From: JAMZMI01 sp047632435
GTDB lineage: Bacteria; Bacteroidota; Bacteroidia; Cytophagales; Cyclobacteriaceae
NCBI GenBank assembly: GCA_047632435.1
Contig: JBLICU010000063.1
Location: forward strand, 1 to 20,624
Direction of reading: 5' to 3'
DNA length: 20,624 bases
The translations under genes were made by a program, and so were the position numbers. Positions 9,388 through 17,002 of the stretch are shown here, piece after piece (within the stretch, counting starts at the first letter, position 1; each line of letters opens with the position of its first letter). Under the pieces are notes generated by a model. It searched no databases, had not been told where the DNA came from, and was given only the letters and a program-made list of their open reading frames with translations.

Positions 9388-10398
9388 CTAATCTTCCCTT
9401 ATGTGATCTTCCAATTTTTGGAGTTGTTTCAGGCTTCTATTGAAAAACTGGTATCGTATGGTTTGAGATACGCCAGTGATCAAATTTGATTTGCTAATGA
9501 TTGAGTTTAGCCAATCTGATGTCTCACTTGCAAATTCTTTATGTTCGGTGTGAATGGATCCGCAGGTCAGCTGATCAAGGTATATTCTGCTGATTCCTCC
9601 AAGTCGAACAAGAACACTGACTTTTTCGATTTCTATCTCACTGTAATAAAGCGATAGTTTCTCGCCCATAATAGTCGGATTATCAAAATCATCTTGCTTT
9701 TGCCCTGTGGCGCACACTTTATGAATGTATTCAATCAGCGCTTTCATATCAGCACAAACGGCAAGCGCATCATCCTTTTTCGCAAACATTCCTGCATCCC
9801 AATAGAATTGAATTTGATGGATCGTTCCCATGACTGTGGCATCAACCCAAATTTCAGTTGAAGGAACTTCGAGATAGGATCGAAATAATCGGTTTCCCAA
9901 TTCAATAATTTCATTTTCAATTTTATCAGGAGAAAAAATTTCATTTTGAAGGCTTTGCACATTCATAATAGATTTGAACCAATAGAATGTCTTGAATGCC
10001 GTGAGCATTGGGAATTTGAAATAGTGAAATATCGGCAACCCTTGTCCGGCGTAAATGATATGTTTATCATTTGATCTTGCCAGCCTCACCCGATCCATCT
10101 CACTACATAATTCACCTAGATATTGAATGAAATTTTCTTTGGAGCCAAGCAGTGTTTTGTATCTGAATGGCACTATCTGCACATCAGGAGAATTGTTAAA
10201 AGCATCGAAAGAAACCTTATAATAGTTACAAATGATGCCGACCTCATTGAATGTAAGAGAAGTTTCACCTCTCAACCTGCGATAAGCACTATCACTGCTT
10301 ATCTCGAGCAAGTCAGCCAATTCATTCACAAAACTTATATTGGAGCTTGTACTCTTTTGGATATTTTCCAAAAAATGAACTTGTTGAATTTGTTTCAT
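9388..10398 (-). CDS. HTH transcriptional regulator with a large C-terminal domain
   Basis: This is a 336-residue cytosolic protein. Residues about 20-65 form a helix-turn-helix of the XRE/BetR kind (VNELADLLEISSDSAYRRLRGE, then a following helix and DAF). The remaining 270 residues have no catalytic motif I recognise and presumably sense a signal or dimerise. The longer frame from 10473 begins with a Cys-rich hydrophobic stretch unlike a regulator, so the ATG at 10398 (MKQIQQ) is preferred. It is divergent from an envelope protein gene, and the 231-base gap carries a repeated TTTGCA palindrome close to its own start. Autoregulation and control of the neighbour are therefore plausible inferences. 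The target genes are otherwise unknown. Confidence 0.78.
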   Translation of the reverse strand: MKQIQQVHFLENIQKSTSSNISFVNELADLLEISSDSAYRRLRGETSLTFNEVGIICNYYKVSFDAFNNSPDVQIVPFRYKTLLGSKENFIQYLGELCSEMDRVRLARSNDKHIIYAGQGLPIFHYFKFPMLTAFKTFYWFKSIMNVQSLQNEIFSPDKIENEIIELGNRLFRSYLEVPSTEIWVDATVMGTIHQIQFYWDAGMFAKKDDALAVCADMKALIEYIHKVCATGQKQDDFDNPTIMGEKLSLYYSEIEIEKVSVLVRLGGISRIYLDQLTCGSIHTEHKEFASETSDWLNSIISKSNLITGVSQTIRYQFFNRSLKQLQKLEDHIRED

Positions 10399-10418
10399 TG
10401 GGACAAGGTTGAATTTTG

Positions 10419-10460
10419 ATTTGCAATATCTGCAAATTAAGGTAAAACTATTTGCAAATA
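10419..10460. promoter_or_regulatory. TTTGCA inverted-repeat cluster, candidate operator
   Basis: Two palindromes lie 21-62 bases upstream of the regulator start. The first is ATTTGCA, five bases, TGCAAAT (10419-10437). The second is the perfect 12-base palindrome TATTTGCAAATA (10449-10460). Both are built from the same half-site ATTTGCA, with centres about 26-27 bases apart. The placement across the regulator's likely promoter suggests a binding site for that regulator, but this is inferred from position and symmetry only. Confidence 0.5.
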
Positions 10461-10629
10461 ATACCAAAGGCATTTATCCATTGGCACAATATCCCATAAT
10501 TAGAGCAACCATTTTCTTATTGATCAGAATCCTTGCGAATACCCATAGAACCTCCTCCTACGCTTCGAAAATCCGTTTCTTGAACCCCCACAGAATGCTA
10601 AACTTTGATCAAATCAAAAAAGAAAAATC

Positions 10630-11730
10630 ATGAAATTTTTAGTCGTCAAAATAGTCTTGAAAGTAATTTTTATCATTGGTGTTTTCTCAATGCTCCAAGC
10701 TCAGGAAAAACCCACCATTGCACTCATAAGCATCGACACAAGAAATCTTGAGATCGATAACATCACCATGGCGAACATGCTCAGGTTAGAACTCGAAAAA
10801 ATTGATCGCTTTGAAGTTCTTGACAAATATGATGTGAGTACTACCCTAGAAAAGAATGAGATTGATCCGAGCATTTGCTTTGGTAAAAATGCATTGACTC
10901 ATGCGGGTTCGTTACTCAACGCAGATAAGATTCTCACGGGCAATGCGGAATTGTACGGTGATAAAATTGTAATAATTCTTCGCTTGATAGATGTAAAAGC
11001 TGACAAAGTAGAAACAACAAGTGTGATGGAATATCTTAATGCTCAAGCTGAAATTCAAACCATGGGAATGATTTCTCTCAATGACCTTCTTAATATAGAA
11101 AATGATCCTCATCTCGTCGACCTTTTAATCAACTACAGCTTACCGATTACTACCAGACAAACAACTGTCAATCTCAATGGTCCGCGCATGGGTGCCGTAT
11201 ACACCATGGGTAGAAATGGCGATCGCCTGAGAGCTCCTAAAGATGAGGGCGGTTACAATATGTTTCCGGTTTCTATGATGTTTGGCTATCAATATGAGAA
11301 GCAATATATGAGTTCTGGTGATTTTCAAGCTTTAGTGGAGGTCGTGGTGGCCGTAAATGGACTTGAAAGCGGTACGATAATTCCTTCGGTTACTTTTTTA
11401 AATGGATTTAGGTTTAATAAAAGTGGATTCGAATTTGGACTTGGGCCTGTCTTGAGGATGGTTAAAACTGAAGAAGGTTATTATAGTAATGGCAAATGGA
11501 TGAGAACAAGAAATATTTCTGATATACCTCTAAATGTGAAAACTGAAGAACTCATTGATAACCGTGGAGTTCCCAAAGCTTCTTTAGGGATGATCTTAGC
11601 TGTTGGTAAAACATTTAAATCTGGATATCTAAATATGCCTGTCAATCTTTATCTATCGCCAATTAAGAGTGGATCAATCCTCGGTATAACCATTGGATTT
11701 AATACCTCCAAAAAGCCAAGTTTCAATTAA
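10630..11730 (+). CDS. Secreted envelope protein with CsgG/LpoB-like N-terminal domain
   Basis: The protein is 366 residues with a cleavable signal peptide (hydrophobic to about residue 22, cleavage near LQA-QEK). Residues 25-145 resemble the alpha/beta fold of CsgG/LpoB/TolB-N proteins. The pattern is IALISIDT, an amphipathic helix (TMANMLRLELEKIDRFEVLDKYDV), then LLNADKILTGNAELYGDKIVIILRLIDVKADKVE. After a linker the C-terminal 180 residues alternate hydrophobic and polar stretches with many Gly residues (FNKSGFEFGLGPVLRM, GSILGITIGFNTS), as in outer-membrane barrels. The combination suggests a periplasmic sensor or assembly domain joined to a membrane-associated part. I do not know a named gene for it. 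It starts a unit with the next beta-barrel gene and is divergent from the HTH regulator. A TAAACTTTG element at 10599-10607 could be its -7 region. Confidence 0.7.
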   Translation: MKFLVVKIVLKVIFIIGVFSMLQAQEKPTIALISIDTRNLEIDNITMANMLRLELEKIDRFEVLDKYDVSTTLEKNEIDPSICFGKNALTHAGSLLNADKILTGNAELYGDKIVIILRLIDVKADKVETTSVMEYLNAQAEIQTMGMISLNDLLNIENDPHLVDLLINYSLPITTRQTTVNLNGPRMGAVYTMGRNGDRLRAPKDEGGYNMFPVSMMFGYQYEKQYMSSGDFQALVEVVVAVNGLESGTIIPSVTFLNGFRFNKSGFEFGLGPVLRMVKTEEGYYSNGKWMRTRNISDIPLNVKTEELIDNRGVPKASLGMILAVGKTFKSGYLNMPVNLYLSPIKSGSILGITIGFNTSKKPSFN

Positions 11731-11781
11731 TTATTAGTCAAAAAAAAATTCGAAATAATTTATCATCTAACCTTCAAAGTC

Positions 11782-12363
11782 ATGCAATTACTAAAAACTA
11801 GTTCTCTATTATTAATGCTCTTAACATGCCTGATATTTCATCAAAATGGGTATGGTCAAAATAAATTAAGAACCATTGGATTGGGTATAGAATTATCCCA
11901 AATTGAACTCTTTGAGCTGTTTAGTCTTAATGCGGCTCCAGGAAAAAACATAAGCATCACAATCAATGCCTCTGATAATTTTAGAATCGAACCATTTTTT
12001 GGATTTGCAAAATACTCTTCTGAAGATTCTCTATCCGACTCCAGAAGCAAATCAACTCGATTTGGATTGAGCGTATATGGAATGAAAAGAGTAGAAAAAC
12101 TGAATTATCTCTATGGACTCAGACTTGATAAGATCAATAGCAGAACCTCCTATAGATCTGAATTTTACAATGAAAAAACGAACACAAAAGGGTTTTCCTG
12201 GGGCCCGGAAATTGGTGCGGAATATATGCTTTCTGAACAGTTTAGCTTTTCAACAATGGTTGGTTTTGTTAATATGAATTTAACCAATAAAGAAGATGAT
12301 TTAGACGCTGACTTTTCTGGCTGGCATAGTGAAACATCGATATATTTAAGATATTACTTCTGA
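11782..12363 (+). CDS. Small outer-membrane beta-barrel protein
   Basis: The protein is 193 residues with a signal peptide that ends near NGYG-QNK. The mature part has repeated amphipathic beta strands (RTIGLGIELSQIE, FRIEPFFGFAKY, TRFGLSVYGM, FSWGPEIGAEYML, FSFSTMVGFVNM). It ends in an aromatic strand, SIYLRYYF, whose terminal Phe is the usual signature for barrel insertion. The length suits an eight-stranded barrel. It begins 51 bases after the preceding envelope gene on the same strand and ends just before a hairpin terminator, so the two are likely co-transcribed and may work together. No specific function can be assigned. Confidence 0.75.
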   Translation: MQLLKTSSLLLMLLTCLIFHQNGYGQNKLRTIGLGIELSQIELFELFSLNAAPGKNISITINASDNFRIEPFFGFAKYSSEDSLSDSRSKSTRFGLSVYGMKRVEKLNYLYGLRLDKINSRTSYRSEFYNEKTNTKGFSWGPEIGAEYMLSEQFSFSTMVGFVNMNLTNKEDDLDADFSGWHSETSIYLRYYF

Positions 12364-12384
12364 CAATCATAGAGTTGAATTGGT

Positions 12385-12412
12385 AAATACCGGATTAGCC
12401 TCCGGTATTTTT
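12385..12412. terminator. Bidirectional hairpin terminator
   Basis: A perfect 10-base-pair stem (AAATACCGGA pairing with TCCGGTATTT) with loop TTAGCC is followed by TTT on the plus strand and flanked by A residues on the left. It sits between the convergent ends of the beta-barrel gene and ald and can serve both. Confidence 0.85.
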
Positions 12413-12414
12413 GG

Positions 12415-13641
12415 TTACATCCTTGCAGCGATCAACAGATTCAAATCTTTATATCCAAGATTAAATTTCTTGGCCAGGTGGACATTGGTGACACTCCCAC
12501 GGTAAGTGTAGACTCCTTTCATAAACCACCTTTGACTAAAAATCATCTCATCTACTCCTCCAGCATCTGCTATATTTAGTAAAATAGGCGTAAGGATATT
12601 TGAAATCGCCATAGAGGCTGTACGGGAAACGCGTGAAGCAAGATTTGGAACGCAATAATGAATGACATCATACTTCTTAAAAGTAGGTCGCTTGTGATTG
12701 GTCATTTCTGAAGTGGCAATGCATCCTCCTTGATCAATGCTCACATCAATGATTACTGATCCAGATTTCATATCCGCTACCATTTCATCTGAAACTACAC
12801 ACATGTTTCTTCCTTTGTCAGGTCGGATGGCACCTATCACCACATCGGCATTTTTCAAAGCCCTGCCCAGCGTAGCGTTATCTATGGTCGATGTATGGAC
12901 TTGCTGACCAAGCGCATGTTTGATCCTGCGAAGTTTATAAATATGATTGTCAAAAATCTGGATATCCACACCCAGCCCGAGGCAAGCTCTCGCAGCATAT
13001 TCAGCTACAGTCCCAGCGCCCAGAATCAAAACTTGTGTGGGAGGCACGCCAGTAATTCCACCAAGAATTACCCCTTGACCGCCATTGGTATTGCTAAGCA
13101 ATTCGGAAGCTATGAGCATCACGGCAGATCCTGCAATTTCACTCATGGCCCTTACCAGTGGCAAGCCTCCTACTTTATCTTCAATGAACTCATATGCGAG
13201 TCCGGTGATTCTCTTTTTATTCAGAGCATGAATATAATCGACAGACTGATGTCCAGTTTGAAACGCTGAAATCACCGCGCTACCATCCTGCATCCATTCT
13301 ATTTCCGACAGGGTCGGTGGTTCCACTTTCAATATCAATTTCGATTGATACACCTCCTTGGCAGAGCGTACTATTTTAGCTCCGGCTTCACTGTACTCAT
13401 TGTCGGTAAAATTGGCAGAAGTTCCTGCACCCGCTTCCACCCAAACCTCGTGTCCATTATTTACCAAAACATCCACCGATTCAGGTTTTAATGCTACACG
13501 CCTTTCCTGGAGTGATATTTCCTTGGGCACGCCAATGAATAATGAGTTTTTTGATCTTTTGATTTTGGCAGGAGCTTCCTGCGTGTAAAGGCTTTGCTCT
13601 CTTGCTAATTCTGCAAAACCTGATTTCATTTTATCCGCCAT
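12415..13641 (-). CDS. ald: Alanine dehydrogenase
   Basis: This enzyme catalyses NAD-linked interconversion of alanine with pyruvate and ammonia. It has 408 residues. The N-terminal catalytic domain begins near residue 34 (LFIGVPKEISLQERRVALKP, with the substrate-binding Arg region at 46-48). It continues with KVEPP (Lys105) and AFQTGHQ (His131). The Rossmann NAD site is ILGAGTVAE at 206-214, where related enzymes often have GGGVVG, and VIGAIRPDKG and DVSIDQGGCIATS follow. An extra 33 residues precede the family's normal start. They are part of the same frame, with an ATG only eight bases after tsaE, so they are probably real. It is the last gene of the porX-tsaE-ald operon and ends at the hairpin at 12385. 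PNT-alpha subunits share this fold, but the complete length and absence of a beta subunit favour alanine dehydrogenase. Confidence 0.93.
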   Translation of the reverse strand: MADKMKSGFAELAREQSLYTQEAPAKIKRSKNSLFIGVPKEISLQERRVALKPESVDVLVNNGHEVWVEAGAGTSANFTDNEYSEAGAKIVRSAKEVYQSKLILKVEPPTLSEIEWMQDGSAVISAFQTGHQSVDYIHALNKKRITGLAYEFIEDKVGGLPLVRAMSEIAGSAVMLIASELLSNTNGGQGVILGGITGVPPTQVLILGAGTVAEYAARACLGLGVDIQIFDNHIYKLRRIKHALGQQVHTSTIDNATLGRALKNADVVIGAIRPDKGRNMCVVSDEMVADMKSGSVIIDVSIDQGGCIATSEMTNHKRPTFKKYDVIHYCVPNLASRVSRTASMAISNILTPILLNIADAGGVDEMIFSQRWFMKGVYTYRGSVTNVHLAKKFNLGYKDLNLLIAARM

Positions 13642-13648
13642 ACCTTGT

Positions 13649-14074
13649 TCAGCCCCGGATTGTGATCGTTAATTCCCGGTCGGTTATGCCTACTAATTTA
13701 ATACTAATTTCAAGGTGTTGCTCAGGAATTAATTCTTTTATCATCTCTGGCCACTCAATCAGACATGGATCGCCAGAATAAAAATATTCTTCAGTTCCAA
13801 TATCCTGGGCTTCTCTGATATTTTTTATTCGATAAAAATCAAAGTGATATATAGACCTTCTTTTGCCATCCTGATATTCATTTACAATGGCAAATGTGGG
13901 TGAACTGGTACTGTCCACAACAGCCAATTCATTACAAATCACTTTGATAAAGGTGGTTTTCCCCACGCCCATTTCTCCATAAAAACAAGCCACAGGATAA
14001 TCAGAAAGCAACTCTGCCACCTTTTGCGCAGGTGCTTTTAGATCGGCAATGGTTGAAATATTAAAGGTTGTCAT
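13649..14074 (-). CDS. tsaE: tRNA t6A37 biosynthesis ATPase TsaE
   Basis: This is a 141-residue P-loop ATPase that works with TsaB and TsaD to attach threonylcarbamoyl to A37 of ANN-decoding tRNAs. The Walker A motif GEMGVGKTT lies at residues 33-41. The family motifs SSPTFAIVNEY (57-67), HFDFYR (77-82) and a later IEWPE are all present, and the length is normal for the family. The start overlaps the end of porX by four bases, and the stop is seven bases before ald, so the three are tightly coupled. The t6A role is well established for the family. No tsaB or tsaD is in the window. Confidence 0.96.
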   Translation of the reverse strand: MTTFNISTIADLKAPAQKVAELLSDYPVACFYGEMGVGKTTFIKVICNELAVVDSTSSPTFAIVNEYQDGKRRSIYHFDFYRIKNIREAQDIGTEEYFYSGDPCLIEWPEMIKELIPEQHLEISIKLVGITDRELTITIRG

Positions 14075-15621
14075 TTAGGTTCCAAAACTACAAAAGGAAT
14101 GATCATTTCCTCCATACTTAACCCACCGTGTTGGAAGGTATCCTTGTAGTAATTGACGTAGTAGTTATAGTTATTCGGGTATGCGAAAAAATAGTCTTCA
14201 CGCGCAAAAGCAAAGGAAGTACTTACGTTCACTTTGGGCAAATTGAGACTTGCGGGATTGCGACTGGCATAAACTCCATCTGCATTAAATGCAAGGTTTT
14301 TGCCTTGTTTGTATCGCAAGTTCGTATTAGTGTTTCTGTCACCCACTATTTTATATGGGCGCTTCACGCGAATCGTTCCATGATCGGTAGTGATCACTAC
14401 TTTCACATCTTTTTGTGAGAGAAATTTTAGCAAATCAAAAAGTGATGAATGACCAAACCATGATTTTGTCAGAGAACGATAAGCTGATTCGTCTGGGGCC
14501 AGCTCACGAATCATAGCCATGTCCGTCCGCGAATGAGAAAGCATATCCACAAAATTAAATACGATTGCGTTTAATTGATTTTGAAGTAGGTTATTGGCAT
14601 TTTCCACCAACTGTTTACCATCACTCGCCTTGATTATTTTGTGATAAGAAAATTTAATGTCCAATTTTTCCTTTTGGAGATTCTTTTCGAGCAGTTCTTT
14701 CTCAAACATATTTTTACCGCCTTCCTCATCTTCCCCACTCCAAAGTTCTGGAAAGCGTCTTTCTATTTCTATAGGCATCATGCCAGCAAAGAGCGCATTT
14801 CTAGCATAAGCGGTTGTGGTAGGCAAAATCGAATAATAATTGTCTTTTTCTCTGATATTAAAAAATTCTGAAATTTCAGGTTCTAATATTTCCCACTGGT
14901 CAAACCTCAAATTATCTATGACAATGAGAAAAACGGGCTTTTCTTCAGAAAGTAATGGAAACACTTTCTTTTTTAGCAACTGATGTGACATTACCGGGCG
15001 ATCAGTAGCAGGATCATTCAACCAACCTTCATACTCCCCTTCTACAAAATCACAAAATCGCTGATTGGCCTCTACTTGCTGAGTAGCGAGCACCTCGCCC
15101 ATGCTTTTGTCCTGTGTATTATCAATTTCCAAATCCCAATAAACTAGCTTTCTGTACAAATCGGCCCAGCCAGTGTGATCATCCAAATCCTGAACTTCCA
15201 TGCTCAGTTTTTGAAACTCCTGCATATATCCTTGATTTGTCTTTTCAGAAATGATCCTTTTGTTATCCAGAATTTTTTTAACCGAAAGCAGAATTTGATT
15301 TGGATTTATAGGCTTGATGAGATAATCCGCTATTTTGGAACCAATCGCTTCTTCCATGATTTGCTCTTCCTCACTTTTGGTAATCATCACCACCGGCAGA
15401 TTGGGATGCGTTGATTTGATATAATTCAAGGTTTCCAACCCAGTCATGCCCGGCATATTTTCATCCAAAAATACCAAGTCAAAAACTTCATGATCTATTT
15501 TCTCAAGGGCATCTGCTCCACTATTGACAGGCACTATGTCATATCCTTTTTGATTTAAGAACAGTATATGAGGCTTCAACAAATCAATTTCATCGTCAGC
15601 CCAGAGTATTTTGTACTTCAT
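14071..15621 (-). CDS. porX: PorX-type response regulator with PglZ domain (type IX secretion regulator)
   Basis: The protein is 516 residues with a receiver domain and a PglZ alkaline-phosphatase-fold domain. The receiver has the acidic pocket Asp9-Asp10, the phosphoacceptor Asp53 in VFLDENMPG, Thr81 and Lys103-Pro104. After a helical linker, the PglZ domain begins near residue 229 and shows the metal-binding pattern VIDNLRFDQW (Asp236), then SILPTTTAYARN with the nucleophile-type Thr near 269-270. FVDMLSHSRTDM, TTDHGT and a late QHGG follow, so a complete zinc site is expected. In Bacteroidota PorX pairs with the kinase PorY and regulates type IX secretion genes, and published work reports a phosphodiesterase activity for this domain. 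It is the first gene of the porX-tsaE-ald operon. A TAAATTTG box lies about 95 bases upstream. Neither PorY nor T9SS structural genes are in the window. Confidence 0.93.
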   Translation of the reverse strand: MKYKILWADDEIDLLKPHILFLNQKGYDIVPVNSGADALEKIDHEVFDLVFLDENMPGMTGLETLNYIKSTHPNLPVVMITKSEEEQIMEEAIGSKIADYLIKPINPNQILLSVKKILDNKRIISEKTNQGYMQEFQKLSMEVQDLDDHTGWADLYRKLVYWDLEIDNTQDKSMGEVLATQQVEANQRFCDFVEGEYEGWLNDPATDRPVMSHQLLKKKVFPLLSEEKPVFLIVIDNLRFDQWEILEPEISEFFNIREKDNYYSILPTTTAYARNALFAGMMPIEIERRFPELWSGEDEEGGKNMFEKELLEKNLQKEKLDIKFSYHKIIKASDGKQLVENANNLLQNQLNAIVFNFVDMLSHSRTDMAMIRELAPDESAYRSLTKSWFGHSSLFDLLKFLSQKDVKVVITTDHGTIRVKRPYKIVGDRNTNTNLRYKQGKNLAFNADGVYASRNPASLNLPKVNVSTSFAFAREDYFFAYPNNYNYYVNYYKDTFQHGGLSMEEMIIPFVVLEPK

Positions 15622-15706
15622 TAAATTTTGTTTGTTTGGAAAGGAAACGGATTAAAACTTAAAATGACATTTATTTTAACATCTTTTAAGTTTAGTGCAA
15701 GATAAA

Positions 15707-15738
15707 TTTCAACTCAAATTTACATTCCGCTATTTTTG
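15707..15738 (+). promoter_or_regulatory. Candidate promoter for HD-domain gene
   Basis: TATTTTTG at 15731-15738 is an exact TAnnTTTG match, with TTTC at 15707-15710 twenty bases upstream (consensus TTTG at 19). Transcription would start about 29 bases before the TTG start at 15774. Confidence 0.42.
15715..15722 (-). promoter_or_regulatory. Candidate -7 box for porX operon
   Basis: On the minus strand TAAATTTG matches TAnnTTTG exactly, 94 bases before the porX start. No good -33 TTTG sits at the usual distance. It lies between the two elements of the opposite-strand promoter for the HD gene. Confidence 0.35.
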
Positions 15739-15773
15739 GAGAATATTAAACAAAAATCAAACCCAATTCTCTT

Positions 15774-17000
15774 TTGAACAAAAAGAAAATCTTAAATGAT
15801 CCAGTATATGGATTCATTACCATCTACAATGATTTGATCTTTGACATTATTGAACATCAATATTTTCAACGACTCAGAAGGATCAAACAACTTGGGTTGA
15901 CTGACTTGGTATACCCAGGCGCGCATCACACGCGCTTTCATCATGCCATAGGTGCCATGCATCTGATGGAAAAAACACTCAACAACCTGAGAAGTAAAGG
16001 TGTGATGATTTTCGATGCTGAATATGAAGCGGCAATGATTGCGATTCTACTACATGACATTGGTCATGGCCCATTTTCGCATACACTCGAATTTAGCCTC
16101 CTAAAAGACATCAATCACGAACAAATTTCGCTCTGGCTATTTGATAGGCTAGACAAAGAATTTGGAGGTAAGCTGACATTGGCCAAGCAAGTTTTTACAG
16201 GAACGTACCATCGTAAATTTTTGCATCAGCTTGTATCCTCACAGCTGGATGTGGATCGTTTGGATTATTTGAATAGAGACAGCTTTTTTACGGGAGTGCA
16301 TGAGGGCACCATTGGTGCGGAGCGAATCATAAAAATGCTCAACGTACATGAAGACCAGCTGGTAGTGGAAGAAAAAGGCATTTACAGTATCGAAAATTTT
16401 CTTAATGCCCGGAGACTGATGTATTGGCAGGTTTATTTGCACAAAACAGCCGTGGCAGCAGAATCCATGTTGATTTCACTCATCAAAAGAGCCAAACAAC
16501 TTACGCAGCAAGGCAAATCGGTGCTGGCCACTCCTGCTCTTGCCATTTTCTTAGAAAGAAATCTGACCCGACAAGACTTCATTGATGATAGTGATTTATT
16601 GGAAGTGTTTGTAAGGCTGGATGATACAGATGTTTGGGGATCAATCAAATTGTGGTTGTTTCATGAAGACCCAATTCTTAGATCGTTGAGCAACGACCTT
16701 CTATCAAGGAGGCTTTTTAAGATTCTCCTTTCAAATGAAAAAATTGAAAAGTCCTTTGTTGAAGATCTTGAAAAGAAACTGATCGGCCAGGGTGTTCCAA
16801 GGCAGGACGCCAAATTTTTGATTCAAAAAGGAACCATCAGCAATGCCGCTTATATCGTAAAAGGTAAGAGTATCGGCATCCTGATGAAAAACGGCAGTGT
16901 GGTGGATGTAGCCAAAGCATCTGATTTACCCAACATTAAGGCCATCAGTAAGATTGTGAAAAAACATTATGTCAGTTTCCCAAAATCCTTGATGAAGTAA
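15774..17000 (+). CDS. HD-domain phosphohydrolase (dGTPase/SAMHD1-like family)
   Basis: This 408-residue cytosolic metal-dependent hydrolase is presumably active on nucleotides. The HD signature residues appear in order. First is HHTRFHHAIG (His57), then LLHDIGHGPFSH with His94-Asp95 and the nearby His98 and His103. The later SSQLDVDRLDYLNRDS provides the last Asp. The N-terminus NDPVYGFI is typical for the family, and the only start that gives it is TTG at 15774, since an in-frame TAA lies at 15747 and there is no ATG before it. It is divergent from porX, and the ABC ATPase begins two bases after its stop, so the two are likely co-transcribed. The substrate cannot be read from the sequence; members include dNTP triphosphohydrolases. 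The family assignment is secure and the substrate unknown. Confidence 0.88.
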   Translation: MNKKKILNDPVYGFITIYNDLIFDIIEHQYFQRLRRIKQLGLTDLVYPGAHHTRFHHAIGAMHLMEKTLNNLRSKGVMIFDAEYEAAMIAILLHDIGHGPFSHTLEFSLLKDINHEQISLWLFDRLDKEFGGKLTLAKQVFTGTYHRKFLHQLVSSQLDVDRLDYLNRDSFFTGVHEGTIGAERIIKMLNVHEDQLVVEEKGIYSIENFLNARRLMYWQVYLHKTAVAAESMLISLIKRAKQLTQQGKSVLATPALAIFLERNLTRQDFIDDSDLLEVFVRLDDTDVWGSIKLWLFHEDPILRSLSNDLLSRRLFKILLSNEKIEKSFVEDLEKKLIGQGVPRQDAKFLIQKGTISNAAYIVKGKSIGILMKNGSVVDVAKASDLPNIKAISKIVKKHYVSFPKSLMK

Positions 17001-17002
17001 AT

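Noticed and set aside
10399..10473. Longer N-terminus for the HTH regulator
   Set aside because: The added 25 residues are Cys-rich and hydrophobic, and they would make the operator palindromes part of the coding region. The ATG at 10398 fits better.
10409..10633. Plus-strand frame of 74 codons in the regulator-envelope gap
   Set aside because: There is no domain or signal, and it runs across the operator and promoter region of the divergent pair. It ends at the next ATG only by chance.
12385..12412. The CCGG hairpin considered as a mobile REP element
   Set aside because: It sits directly at convergent gene ends with a T-rich tail, the features of an ordinary terminator, and it does not share sequence with the palindrome at 19120.
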